This document shows, one piece after another, positions 56,488-64,000 of a stretch of 64,000 nt of DNA. Under the pieces are notes generated by a model, which was not told the origin of the DNA, did no database searches, and saw only the letters and a list, made by a program, of their open reading frames with translations. This DNA is from Weissella oryzae SG25 (GTDB taxonomy: Bacteria; Bacillota; Bacilli; Lactobacillales; Lactobacillaceae), in assembly GCF_000691805.2 (NCBI RefSeq), contig NZ_DF820492.1, positions 62,001-126,000 on the forward strand. The letters run 5' to 3'. The translations under genes were made by a program, and so were the position numbers. The first letter of the stretch is position 1. The number at the start of each line of letters is the position of its first letter.

Positions 56488-57200
56488 TGCAAGAATTAAA
56501 GGCAGAATTTAAAATTCAGCCAGTAAATTTGATACTAGTTGGCATAATGATTATGCTTTATGGGGCCGAAGTGATTGTGAGTCGTAGCACGACAATCTCA
56601 ACGCAGATTCTCTATAATTTTGGTGCAAATTTTGCTCCGGCAGTCATATTCAATCATCAATGGTGGCGGCTGTTTACGGCTGGCTTATTACATGTTAGCT
56701 TTTTCCATATTGTTTTCAATTTAATTGTAATGTACTGGATTGGGCGCTTACTTGAACGGGCTTTGGGTAGTATGCGTTACCTAATTTTGTTTGTTTTTGC
56801 CAACATTTTAGGAAATTTATTCACTTTGGCGCTTGGCGATTTACGCGCAATCTCAGCAGGGGCTAGTGGTGCTATTTATGGTATGTTTGGTAGCCTAATT
56901 ATTTTAGGAATTCTAGCTCACTGGCGGGGCTTTTGGGGCGAACAAGCTAAAACCATTGGCCTTTTGGTGGTTCTCTCACTAGTTGGAAACCTCTTTTCAA
57001 CTGGTATTGACCTCTGGGCGCATATAGGGGGCATAATTGCCGGAGCGGTGCTGACACCATTATTGTTAAAAAATCAGGCACTACAGGCAAGTAATCAACG
57101 ACCAGAGCTTTTGAAAAGTGGAAGTGTTATTTTAATAATTGGGATGATTGGTATCTTGATAATGATAGGAGTAAGTCATGGCAATGCGTACTTTTCTTGA
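56487..57200 (+). CDS. Rhomboid-family intramembrane serine protease
   Basis: A 237-aa protein with seven hydrophobic helices. The catalytic dyad is Ser127 (AGASGAIYG) and His179 (WAHIGGIIAG), and the upstream HVSFFHIVFNL motif is conserved. It cleaves transmembrane substrates in the bilayer. Its start overlaps the stop of the cyclo-ligase by TAATG, and its end overlaps yqgQ by 23 bases, so it is in a translationally coupled operon. The order rhomboid-yqgQ-glcK is widely conserved in firmicutes. Confidence 0.94.
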   Translation: MQELKAEFKIQPVNLILVGIMIMLYGAEVIVSRSTTISTQILYNFGANFAPAVIFNHQWWRLFTAGLLHVSFFHIVFNLIVMYWIGRLLERALGSMRYLILFVFANILGNLFTLALGDLRAISAGASGAIYGMFGSLIILGILAHWRGFWGEQAKTIGLLVVLSLVGNLFSTGIDLWAHIGGIIAGAVLTPLLLKNQALQASNQRPELLKSGSVILIIGMIGILIMIGVSHGNAYFS

Positions 57201-57387
57201 TGTTTTGGATTTATTGAAAAATTACGATGTGTACATCCATATTGGTAAAAGATTATGGGATATCGAAGTTGCAGCTTTGGAAATTGACAATTTATATAAG
57301 GCTGGTTTATTAGACGTTAAAGAATACGGGCAGATTAAGCTGGTTTTAGCTCATGAGCATGAATTAGAGGAGCGAAAAAATAAGTGA
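57178..57387 (+). CDS. yqgQ: YqgQ-family (DUF910) small protein
   Basis: A 69-aa protein with three predicted helices, containing YDVYIHIGKRLWDIEVAALEIDNLYKAGLL, matching the DUF910/YqgQ pattern. It may bind single-stranded nucleic acid, according to structural work on the family; its role is unknown. It overlaps the rhomboid gene and lies upstream of glcK. Confidence 0.9.
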   Translation: MAMRTFLDVLDLLKNYDVYIHIGKRLWDIEVAALEIDNLYKAGLLDVKEYGQIKLVLAHEHELEERKNK

Positions 57388-57492
57388 AGTATTTCATGAA
57401 ACCGCTTTAATTAATTAAATATATCTGTTATTATTTTATAGTAGTAAAAGGTTAATCATAATGTTGATTAAATAGTGAAGGAGAAATTTTCG

Positions 57493-58470
57493 ATGGTAAA
57501 GGATAAGTTGATCGGTATTGACCTAGGAGGTACAACGATCAAGTTTGCAATTTTAACAGTTGAAGGAGAAATCCAACAAAAGTGGTCCTTACGTACAAAT
57601 ATTTTAGATGAAGGAACGCACATTGTGCCCGACATCATCGAATCAATTAATCACCATCTTGATCTTTATCAATTGGATCGAGAGCGCGTGCTAGGAATTG
57701 GTATGGGGACACCAGGAACAGTTGATATTGAAAATGGAACTGTTCAAGGTGCTTTTAACTTGAATTGGAGCAACTTACAAACTGTTCGCCAAGATATTGA
57801 AACTGCTACGAGTTTACCACTGACGCTAGATAATGATGCAAATTCAGCCGCGCTTGGAGAACAATGGCGTGGTGCTGGAAACAACGAACCTGAAGTAGTA
57901 TTTATTACCTTAGGGACTGGTGTCGGCGGTGGCTTAATTAACGAAGGTAAGTTGATCCATGGTTTGAACGGTGCAGCGGGTGAAGTTGGTCATATCATTG
58001 TTCAACCTTACGGATATCAATGTACTTGTGGCAACTATGGCTGCTTGGAGCAATATGCTTCAGCTACAGGGGTCGTTCATTTAGCACAAGACTTTGCTGA
58101 AGAATATGTTGGAACTTCAAAGCTTAAGGCCATGATTGACAATGGTGAGGAAGTTACCTCAAAAATTGTTTTTGACTTGGCAAAAGAAGATGATTACCTA
58201 GCAAATGAAGTTGTAAACAAGGTAGCATACTATCTTGGCTTGGCTACTGCTAATATTGCTAACATCCTAAATCCATCATCAATTATTATTGGTGGTGGTG
58301 TCTCAGCAGCAGGGAATTTCTTATTAGAACGTGTACAAAAGAATTTCTTTGAATTTGCCTTTAAAACAACGCGCGATGCTACGAAGGTAAAGTTGGCTGA
58401 ATTGGGTAACGATGCTGGTGTATATGGTGCAGCATCACTTGCTAAAAATTCTAAACGAGTATTAGCTTAG
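57493..58470 (+). CDS. glcK: Glucokinase (ROK family)
   Basis: A 325-aa kinase that phosphorylates glucose with ATP. The N-terminal phosphate loop is IGIDLGGTTIKFAI and the zinc-binding ROK motif is CTCGNYGCLEQYAS. The ATG at 57493 has AAGGAGAAATTTTCG upstream; the earlier GTG at 57475 overlaps this site. It supports the phosphotransferase-independent glucose uptake suggested by glcU. A terminator follows. Confidence 0.94.
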   Translation: MVKDKLIGIDLGGTTIKFAILTVEGEIQQKWSLRTNILDEGTHIVPDIIESINHHLDLYQLDRERVLGIGMGTPGTVDIENGTVQGAFNLNWSNLQTVRQDIETATSLPLTLDNDANSAALGEQWRGAGNNEPEVVFITLGTGVGGGLINEGKLIHGLNGAAGEVGHIIVQPYGYQCTCGNYGCLEQYASATGVVHLAQDFAEEYVGTSKLKAMIDNGEEVTSKIVFDLAKEDDYLANEVVNKVAYYLGLATANIANILNPSSIIIGGGVSAAGNFLLERVQKNFFEFAFKTTRDATKVKLAELGNDAGVYGAASLAKNSKRVLA

Positions 58471-58485
58471 AAATTTTAATTAATT

Positions 58486-58524
58486 AGGGTTGAGGGCACA
58501 AATATGTGGCATCAACCCTTTTTT
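58486..58524 (+). terminator. Terminator after glcK
   Basis: Stem AGGGTTGA with TCAACCCT closing an 18-base internal hairpin region, then TTTTT. Confidence 0.85.
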
Positions 58525-58574
58525 GCTAGTATGCTAAACTAATGATAAAAGACCTTGACGGAAAAGAGTTTTAA

Positions 58575-59060
58575 ATGGAATTAACTGGGAATGAATTTAT
58601 TGAACTTCTAAAGAATGAGCAATATACTAAGAAAAGTTTTACAGCTGCGGATACAGAGGACATAGAACTAGATGACTTCTTTGCTTTTGTGACTAAAACA
58701 TTAGAACTAAATCAATTGGTTAGCGCGGAAATGATTATTTCGGGCGAAGAACCGATTATTTTACGTTTAGAGAGTAGCTTGATCAACTTGCCATTGCGAT
58801 ATGTAAATGCAATTAGCAAAATTGTAATTAATGACCCAGCCCGTGAACTTAACCTTTATATGATTGTTGAACATCCTTTGGTTAGTCACTCAGGATTGCG
58901 TATAGATTTAGCAGCATCGGTTGCGGCCTATTTAGATGATCCTGATTCAGTTGCAAATAAAATTGCGAGTTTCTTTACTGAGAAAATAAAGGCGATTCAA
59001 GTTGCTAGTGAAGAAGCAGAGGATGAAAAAACAGAAGATGCAAAAACTACTGATGAGTAG
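58575..59060 (+). CDS. Conserved-looking acidic protein, unknown function
   Basis: A 161-aa soluble acidic protein with no signal peptide. Predicted alternating helices and strands (LTGNEFIELLKNEQYTKKSF; LRLESSLINLPLRYVNAISKIVI; IDLAASVAAYLDDPDSVANKIASFF) end in an acidic, low-complexity tail (EEAEDEKTEDAKTTDE). I do not recognise the family. A promoter-like TTGAC is upstream and the ribosome binding site is weak (GGAAAAGAG). The ECF-type transporter component follows 26 bases later. Confidence 0.7.
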   Translation: MELTGNEFIELLKNEQYTKKSFTAADTEDIELDDFFAFVTKTLELNQLVSAEMIISGEEPIILRLESSLINLPLRYVNAISKIVINDPARELNLYMIVEHPLVSHSGLRIDLAASVAAYLDDPDSVANKIASFFTEKIKAIQVASEEAEDEKTEDAKTTDE

Positions 59061-59086
59061 TTTTGGCTTTTCTGGGAGGAATACAG

Positions 59087-59623
59087 ATGAACAATAGATC
59101 GATGGGAAGCTGGTTGGCTGGTTTAGTAATTAGTATCTTGATATATTATTTCTTTTCAGCTTATCTTGGGTTGCCTTTCCCACGTTACCGAATGGAAATT
59201 TCTTTAGCAAATCCTTGGTTAAACTTTGTTGCAATGATTTTGGGCCCAATTGCGGCCGGCTTGGCAGCCTTTTTTGGGCAAATTTTAGCAGGCCTTGGAA
59301 CTAATACAATCTGGTGGACTTGGATTATTGCAGATGGGATTTACGGTTTGCTATTAGGCTTGTTGGTTAAGCGGCTGGCTTTTGACCGTTTTAGATTAAC
59401 ATTCAAGCGTTATATGATTTTTAATTTTTGGCAGATTATTGCAAATATTTTGGTTTGGCTAGTACTTGCCCCATTAGGCGATATTTGGGTTTATGGTTCG
59501 TACAGTCAGCTTGTTTTTTCACAGGGTGCAATTACAATGCTGGTCAATATTTTTGGAAATGCAACGATTGGTATCATAATGGTGTTACTATATCAGAAGA
59601 TTTCAAAGCTTGAGTTAGTATAA
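59087..59623 (+). CDS. ECF-transporter-like substrate-binding (S) membrane component
   Basis: A 178-aa protein with five or six hydrophobic helices. The MILGPIAAGLAAFFGQILAGL region and the following WTWIIADGIYGLLLGLL are typical of vitamin-binding ECF S components that use a shared energising module (not in this window). Its vitamin is not readable; the folate-type leader just downstream makes folate or a related cofactor a speculative candidate. The ATG at 59087 has GGGAGGAATACAG upstream. Confidence 0.75.
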   Translation: MNNRSMGSWLAGLVISILIYYFFSAYLGLPFPRYRMEISLANPWLNFVAMILGPIAAGLAAFFGQILAGLGTNTIWWTWIIADGIYGLLLGLLVKRLAFDRFRLTFKRYMIFNFWQIIANILVWLVLAPLGDIWVYGSYSQLVFSQGAITMLVNIFGNATIGIIMVLLYQKISKLELV

Positions 59624-59654
59624 AATAAGTTAGATAAATTGGATTATGAAAATG

Positions 59655-59725
59655 GCGATCTTGATAGTAGTTACCCGGCGATTTTACGACAAAGCCAGGT
59701 GGTACAATGGAAGATCGCTTTTTTT
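59655..59725 (+). promoter_or_regulatory. Candidate tetrahydrofolate-type riboswitch upstream of folD
   Basis: A 71-nt element. The outer stem is GCGATCTT (59655-59662) with AAGATCGC (59711-59718), immediately followed by seven T. Inside, AGTAG, then ACCcGGC (59673-59679) pairs with GCCaGGT (59694-59700), followed by GGTGGTACAATG. The AGUAG ... GGUG ... CAAUG order and spacing recall the THF riboswitch, though its P3 pseudoknot region is reduced to a short loop. Because the closing stem is also the terminator, ligand binding would be expected to stop transcription before folD. The element lies 129 bases before folD. Confidence 0.5.
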
Positions 59726-59853
59726 GTTGAATAATCAATATAGAACTAATAATTAGCAACAAATTTAGGTTAATAGTTAATAGAGGGTGAGCGTAAATAG
59801 CTAAATTATGGTAAGATTTATGCAGTGAAATGAATAAAAATTGAGGTGGGTAG

Positions 59854-60744
59854 ATGGCAAAGATAATTGATGGGAAAGCAATTGCAAAAAAACTACGAGC
59901 AGTTGTCAAAGCACAAACCGAGCAGCTCAAGCAAAAAGGGGTTATTCCTGGTTTAGTGGTGATTTTAATTGGAAATGATCCAGCAAGTGAAATATATGTG
60001 CGTAATAAAGAAAGAGCAGCTGAGAAAGTTGGCGTTAATGCACGAACCATTAAGTACCCAGCAAGTGCAACTGAGGCTGAAGTCTTAGCTAAGATTGAAG
60101 CATTAAACCAAGACGAGCAGGTTGATGCAATTCTTGTGCAAAGTCCGATGCCAGCGCAGTTTAATTCAGAAGTGATTCAAGCAGCAATTAGTCCAGCTAA
60201 GGATGTAGATGGCTTTCACCCATTAAATATCGGGAAACTCTTTGCGAATCGCTCAGGCTACTATCCAGTGGCAAATACTCCACGGGGAATTATGACGATG
60301 TTGAAGCACGAGGGAGTGGCTTTAGCTGGTAAGAATATTTTAGTTGTTGGGCGTTCAATTTTAGTTGGGCGACCAATGTTTGCTTTACTTGAACGGGCCA
60401 ATGCAACGGTGACCTTAGCACATCGCTACACTCCAATAGACACTTTGAAACTTTTAGCGCAACAAGCTGATGTAGTCATTGTTGCAACTGGGGTAGTGAA
60501 TTTAATTCAGGGGAGTGATTTAAAGGCTGGTGCGGTTGTGATTGATGTAGGAATCAACCGCTTAGCCGATGGTAAATTAGTTGGTGATGTTGATTTCAGC
60601 TCAGCCAGCCAAGTTGCTAGCGCAATAACACCAGTGCCAGGTGGCGTTGGCCCAATGACAATTGCCACCTTACTGCAAACTACGGTTGAATTAGCAGGAC
60701 AACACCATGATATTGAAATGGAGCAGGCATGGCAGAATATTTAA
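59854..60744 (+). CDS. folD: Bifunctional methylene-THF dehydrogenase / methenyl-THF cyclohydrolase
   Basis: A 296-aa enzyme of one-carbon metabolism. It has the conserved signature DPASEIYVRNKERAAEKVGV (lysine of the active site), QSPMPAQFNSEV, DGFHPLNIG and VVGRSILVGRPM, and ends PVPGGVGPMTIATL. It supplies 10-formyl-THF for purine synthesis and formylation. The ribosome binding site is TTGAGGTGGGT. It starts the operon folD-xseA-xseB-ispA-tlyA-argR, overlapping xseA by 16 bases. Confidence 0.96.
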   Translation: MAKIIDGKAIAKKLRAVVKAQTEQLKQKGVIPGLVVILIGNDPASEIYVRNKERAAEKVGVNARTIKYPASATEAEVLAKIEALNQDEQVDAILVQSPMPAQFNSEVIQAAISPAKDVDGFHPLNIGKLFANRSGYYPVANTPRGIMTMLKHEGVALAGKNILVVGRSILVGRPMFALLERANATVTLAHRYTPIDTLKLLAQQADVVIVATGVVNLIQGSDLKAGAVVIDVGINRLADGKLVGDVDFSSASQVASAITPVPGGVGPMTIATLLQTTVELAGQHHDIEMEQAWQNI

Positions 60745-62003
60745 CAGTTAGTACATTAACTAAATATTTAAAGCGTAAATTTACAGCTGACCCATATTTA
60801 AAAGAGGTCTATTTAACGGGTGAAGTTTCAAACTATCGGCAACGACCGGGTCATCAATATTTCTCACTAAAGGATGACGGCGCAGTCATTAGCGCTACGA
60901 TGTTTAAAGGGGTATTTGATAAATTACCATTTAAGCTTGAAGCGGGGATGAAGGTGAACGTGGTTGGCTATGTTGACTTATACGGTCCTAATGGCTCGTA
61001 CAGTATTATAATTAACCGTTTAAATGTCGATGGGGTTGGTGCCTTGTACCAGGCACTTGAACAATTAAAAGCAAAGCTTGCACAGCAGGGTACTTTTAAG
61101 GTTTTAGAGCGACCAATTGAACGTTTTCCTAAAAAGATAGCGGTGATTACTTCACCAAGTGGCGCAGTCATTAGAGATATTATGACCACTGTACAACGAC
61201 GTTATCCAATTGCTGAAATTATTTTATATCCGGCAGTGGTGCAAGGAAACGGTGCAGTGCCATCTTTGCTAAAACAATTAGATTTGCTTGCTGAAAGAAC
61301 AGATATTGATACTTTAATTATCGGCCGCGGTGGCGGTTCAATTGAAGACTTATGGGCTTTTAACGATGAAACTTTGGCACAAAAGTTGTTGACGATGCCA
61401 ATGCCAGTTATTTCATCAGTTGGTCATGAAACAGATACCACGATTGCTGATTATATAGCCGATAAACGAGCAGCCACGCCAACCGCGGCAGCAGAGTTAG
61501 CGACGCCAATTCAATTGGTTGATTTATGGAGTGGTTTACAACAATTACAAGGGCGTCTGATTCAACGTATACAGTTACAAATTATGCAACAAAGGCAACG
61601 CTTGAATCGTGTAGAACAGAGTTATGTTTTAACTCAACCAGCACGATTGTACGAAGGGCACATGCAACGCTTGGACTTAGTTCAGCAACGTTTGCAGCGA
61701 GTGATGCAAGCAGAATTGCAAAACTATCAACACCGATTTGCAATGGTAGTACCAAGATTAAATCAATTAATTGAACGCTACTTAGAACGAGCAAATGAGC
61801 GGTTTAGTCAGGCAGCTAAGGGCTTGAATTTAGTTAGCCCTTTGGCAATTTTAGGACGGGGTTATAGTTTAGTGAGCAATAAAGCTGGCTTAGTTCGGTC
61901 AATTGATGATGTAGCGTTGGATGAATCAATTGAGATTCGAACTAACGATGGAATTTTAGAAGCTAAGGTAACAAGGAAAGAAGAGAGCAATGGCGAAAAA
62001 TAG
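60729..62003 (+). CDS. xseA: Exodeoxyribonuclease VII large subunit
   Basis: A 424-aa nuclease subunit. The N-terminal OB-fold (VYLTGEVSNYRQRPGHQYFSLKDD) is followed by the catalytic domain (VITSPSGAVIRDI, IIGRGGGSIEDLW, HETDTTIADYIADKRAATPTAAAE) and a coiled-coil C-terminus (about 270-380). ExoVII degrades single-stranded DNA. The start overlaps folD and the stop overlaps xseB by 14 bases. Confidence 0.95.
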   Translation: MAEYLTVSTLTKYLKRKFTADPYLKEVYLTGEVSNYRQRPGHQYFSLKDDGAVISATMFKGVFDKLPFKLEAGMKVNVVGYVDLYGPNGSYSIIINRLNVDGVGALYQALEQLKAKLAQQGTFKVLERPIERFPKKIAVITSPSGAVIRDIMTTVQRRYPIAEIILYPAVVQGNGAVPSLLKQLDLLAERTDIDTLIIGRGGGSIEDLWAFNDETLAQKLLTMPMPVISSVGHETDTTIADYIADKRAATPTAAAELATPIQLVDLWSGLQQLQGRLIQRIQLQIMQQRQRLNRVEQSYVLTQPARLYEGHMQRLDLVQQRLQRVMQAELQNYQHRFAMVVPRLNQLIERYLERANERFSQAAKGLNLVSPLAILGRGYSLVSNKAGLVRSIDDVALDESIEIRTNDGILEAKVTRKEESNGEK

Positions 62004-62208
62004 TTTTGAAGATGATTTAACCACCTTAGAGCAAATTGTGGCGCAATTGGAAAAAGGTGATGTACCTTTGGAAGAAGCGTTGACTAAGTTTGAGCAGGGT
62101 GTCAAATTAAGCAAGGGTTTGCAGAAGACACTACAGGATGCTGAACAAAGTTTGGCTAAGATTGTGAATGAAGATGGTACAGTAACAGACTTTAAGGTAG
62201 AGGATTAA
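61990..62208 (+). CDS. xseB: Exodeoxyribonuclease VII small subunit
   Basis: A 72-aa helical protein (FEDDLTTLEQIVAQLEKGDVPLEEALTKFEQGVKL) with the standard XseB pattern. It stabilises the XseA oligomer. It starts 14 bases before the xseA stop and ends two bases before ispA. Confidence 0.95.
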   Translation: MAKNSFEDDLTTLEQIVAQLEKGDVPLEEALTKFEQGVKLSKGLQKTLQDAEQSLAKIVNEDGTVTDFKVED

Positions 62209-62210
62209 TC

Positions 62211-63071
62211 ATGCGTTTAGCAGAGTATGCAAAGATTGTACAACCTGAGATTGAGCAGTTTTTAATGACTGAATTTGCAAAATTAGATTCGAATAATCAG
62301 TTAATTGCAGCAATGGATTATGCACTGATGACAGGTGGTAAGCGATTACGACCCTTGCTAACTTTGGCAGTGGCTGAAACCTTTGGTCAAAAGCGAGCAA
62401 TGATAATAAAAAATGCCAGTGCGGTTGAGTTAATGCATACATATTCGCTAATCCATGATGATTTACCCGCCATGGATAATGATACTCTTCGGCGTGGTAA
62501 GCCAACGGTACATCTAAAATTTGGTGAAGATGTAGCAATTTTAGCGGGCGATGCTCTGCAACCGTTAGCCTTTGAATGGGTACTAGCTGGAGAGCAAATC
62601 TCAGCGGAAAGCAAGCTTGAACTAAGCCGTTTATTAGCTAAAGCGGCCGGGGCTAATGGTATGGTTGCTGGTCAGATTCTTGATATGGAAATGACTAAGG
62701 CGACCAAGACTGAGTTAGCAACGGTTAGAAAGTTGCATAATTTGAAGACCGGTGCATTAATTGCCTATGCAGTACAGGCTGGTGGTATATTAGCTGGTGT
62801 TAATCAGGAAATTCAGCAGGCACTGTGGCAGTTTGGCTTAAAATATGGATTGGCTTTTCAAATTAAGGATGATATTGACGACTTAATCCAAGATGGTGAT
62901 GAAGATAAGCAAGCTTATCCAACTTTATTAGGTTTAGCTGGGGCACAAAAAGCACTGCGCAAAGAAGTTACAGACGCTCAAGGGCTCCTTAAGGAAATTG
63001 GTGAAAAAGCAGGTGTTGATATAGCCTTGCTATTAAGTTTTTTAGATTACTTTGATGAAATGGTGAAATAG
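62211..63071 (+). CDS. ispA: Farnesyl-diphosphate synthase-type prenyltransferase
   Basis: A 286-aa trans-prenyltransferase. The first Asp-rich motif is DDLPAMDND (in YSLIHDDLPAMD) and the second KDDIDD (FQIKDDIDDLI), with GGKRLRPLL before. It produces farnesyl diphosphate for undecaprenyl-phosphate. It is two bases after xseB and its stop is adjacent to the tlyA start. Confidence 0.94.
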   Translation: MRLAEYAKIVQPEIEQFLMTEFAKLDSNNQLIAAMDYALMTGGKRLRPLLTLAVAETFGQKRAMIIKNASAVELMHTYSLIHDDLPAMDNDTLRRGKPTVHLKFGEDVAILAGDALQPLAFEWVLAGEQISAESKLELSRLLAKAAGANGMVAGQILDMEMTKATKTELATVRKLHNLKTGALIAYAVQAGGILAGVNQEIQQALWQFGLKYGLAFQIKDDIDDLIQDGDEDKQAYPTLLGLAGAQKALRKEVTDAQGLLKEIGEKAGVDIALLLSFLDYFDEMVK

Positions 63072-63920
63072 ATGGCAATTGAAAAAGAACGTGTAGATAT
63101 TTTAGCCGTACAGCAGGGATTATTTACCTCGCGTGAACAGGCCAAAAGGGCAATCATGGCAGGTGAAATCCTTGGTGAAAATGAACAACGGATGGATAAG
63201 GCCGGTGAAAAGATTCCGGTAACAGTTGAATTGCACCTTAAAGGAAAGCCAATGCCCTATGTATCAAGAGGGGGCTTTAAATTAGAAAAAATGTTGCAAG
63301 TTTTTTCAATTGATATGCAAGACCAGGTCGTTTTAGATATTGGCTCATCAACCGGTGGCTTTACTGACGTATCTTTGCAGAATGGTGCAAAACTAGTCTA
63401 TGCGCTTGATGTTGGAACGAATCAATTGGCATGGAAGCTACGTTCAGACGAACGAGTAGTTGTCATGGAAAATACAAATTTTCGTTATGCTAAGTTAGCG
63501 GATTTTACAGCTGGCCAACCTAGTCGCGCAACGATTGATGTTTCATTTATTTCTTTGAATCTAATTTTGCCAGCTTTGAGTGGAATTTTAGCTGCTGGTG
63601 GTAGTGTGGCGACATTAATTAAGCCCCAATTTGAAGCTGGCCGCGAAGCTGTTGGAAAACATGGAATTGTCAAGGATGCTAAAACTCATTTGGCGGTAAT
63701 TGATAAGCTAGTTGGTTATGCAATTGATAACGGCTTTAGTATTGTGGGACTAGATTATTCACCAATTAAGGGTGGCTCAGGGAATATTGAGTTTATTGCT
63801 CATTTGAAGTTAGATGGTGGCAAAACTAGTATTGATGAACAAACGCGTAAAGCCGTAGTGGATGCAGCACATCAACAGTTAAATGCACGACGAACGGGGG
63901 ATGAAGATGCGGCGGAGTAA
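63072..63920 (+). CDS. TlyA-family rRNA 2'-O-methyltransferase / hemolysin-like
   Basis: A 282-aa protein with an N-terminal S4 RNA-binding domain (VDILAVQQGLFTSREQAKRAIMAGEI) and a C-terminal FtsJ-like methyltransferase (VVLDIGSSTGGFTDVSLQNGA; ATIDVSFISLNLILPAL; KPQFEAGREAVGKHGIV). TlyA of mycobacteria methylates ribosomal RNA; the substrate here is inferred. It starts one base after the ispA stop. Confidence 0.93.
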   Translation: MAIEKERVDILAVQQGLFTSREQAKRAIMAGEILGENEQRMDKAGEKIPVTVELHLKGKPMPYVSRGGFKLEKMLQVFSIDMQDQVVLDIGSSTGGFTDVSLQNGAKLVYALDVGTNQLAWKLRSDERVVVMENTNFRYAKLADFTAGQPSRATIDVSFISLNLILPALSGILAAGGSVATLIKPQFEAGREAVGKHGIVKDAKTHLAVIDKLVGYAIDNGFSIVGLDYSPIKGGSGNIEFIAHLKLDGGKTSIDEQTRKAVVDAAHQQLNARRTGDEDAAE

Positions 63921-64000
63921 ACAGGCAAGGCAACAAGCCATTCGAACACTAGTACTTACTGAACGTATTCAAAAGCAAGAAGATTTAGTGAAACATTTAA
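63907..64000 (+). CDS. argR: ArgR-family arginine repressor, 5' part
   Basis: The window ends inside the gene. The first 31 residues (MRRSKQARQQAIRTLVLTER...IQKQEDLVKHL) match the start of the ArgR winged-helix domain. The ATG at 63907 has GGGGG eight bases upstream; an in-frame ATG at 63901 directly abuts that site. It overlaps the end of tlyA by 14 bases. The tlyA-argR order is conserved in firmicutes. Confidence 0.85.
   Translation, partial: MRRSKQARQQAIRTLVLTERIQKQEDLVKHL

Noticed and set aside
59697-59710. AGGTGGTAC upstream of folD as a T-box
   Set aside because: The word resembles a T-box core, but there is no stem I, no specifier and no separate terminator, and folD is not an amino-acid gene. 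A folate-type element fits better.

Overview
The window reads as a chromosomal segment of a low-GC lactic acid bacterium of the Leuconostocaceae, most likely Weissella or a close relative. The basis is a FemX-type alanyl transferase that closely resembles, from memory, the crystallised Weissella viridescens FemX, a D-specific lactate dehydrogenase with Lactobacillales-like flanking genes, and the firmicute order rapZ-yvcK-whiA-clpP. No database search was run.

Layout. 1-9.2 kb: housekeeping rapZ(partial)-yvcK-whiA, then clpP under a CtsR box, ldhD with a PfoR-like EIIC membrane protein, an unlisted small ORF, rpmF (minus strand), mntH-uspA and a MarR regulator. 9.28-16.1 kb: an accessory island at tRNA-Gln(CTG). 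It holds a tyrosine-recombinase pseudogene broken by a 10-bp tandem duplication, two tandem small-RNA-like modules, a remnant that looks like an Fst-type toxin, two membrane-anchored orphan proteins and a BcgI-like (type IIB) restriction-modification locus. 16.3-31.8 kb: mixed metabolic and envelope genes (arsC-like, TMEM175 channel, Gfo/Idh oxidoreductase under a cre site, MFS, CadD-like, GT39-like glycosyltransferase, cspA, MDR oxidoreductase, DUF975, ClpE-type ATPase under CIRCE plus CtsR, a WalR-box LysM/CHAP hydrolase, and a YjdJ/NlpC-P60 pseudo-enzyme pair). 31.8-64 kb: core genes dut-radA-yacL-gltX, secA, prfB, glcU, femX, tRNA-Ser, an rRNA methylase, T-box-pheST, mltG, greA, yfhO, a class B PBP, rhomboid-yqgQ-glcK, and folD-xseA-xseB-ispA-tlyA-argR(partial).

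Most notable system. The BcgI-like locus (12.74-16.04 kb) encodes a fused nuclease-methylase and a specificity protein, with no separate restriction gene. It carries two hypermutable simple repeats: nine exact copies of a heptamer between the promoter and the ribosome binding site, and a run of eight G inside the specificity gene. With eight G the specificity protein stops after its first half; removing one G restores one continuous two-domain protein. This predicts on/off or specificity switching.

Other items worth attention are a tandem pair of RNA modules whose terminator stems differ only by pairing-preserving changes and that carry different ~30-nt inserts, a compact tetrahydrofolate-riboswitch-like element before folD whose closing stem is also the terminator, an attenuator-like short transcript before a CadD-like transporter, an unusual structured leader before femX, and a gene pair in which a degenerate acetyltransferase domain is fused to an NlpC/P60 domain lacking its catalytic cysteine.
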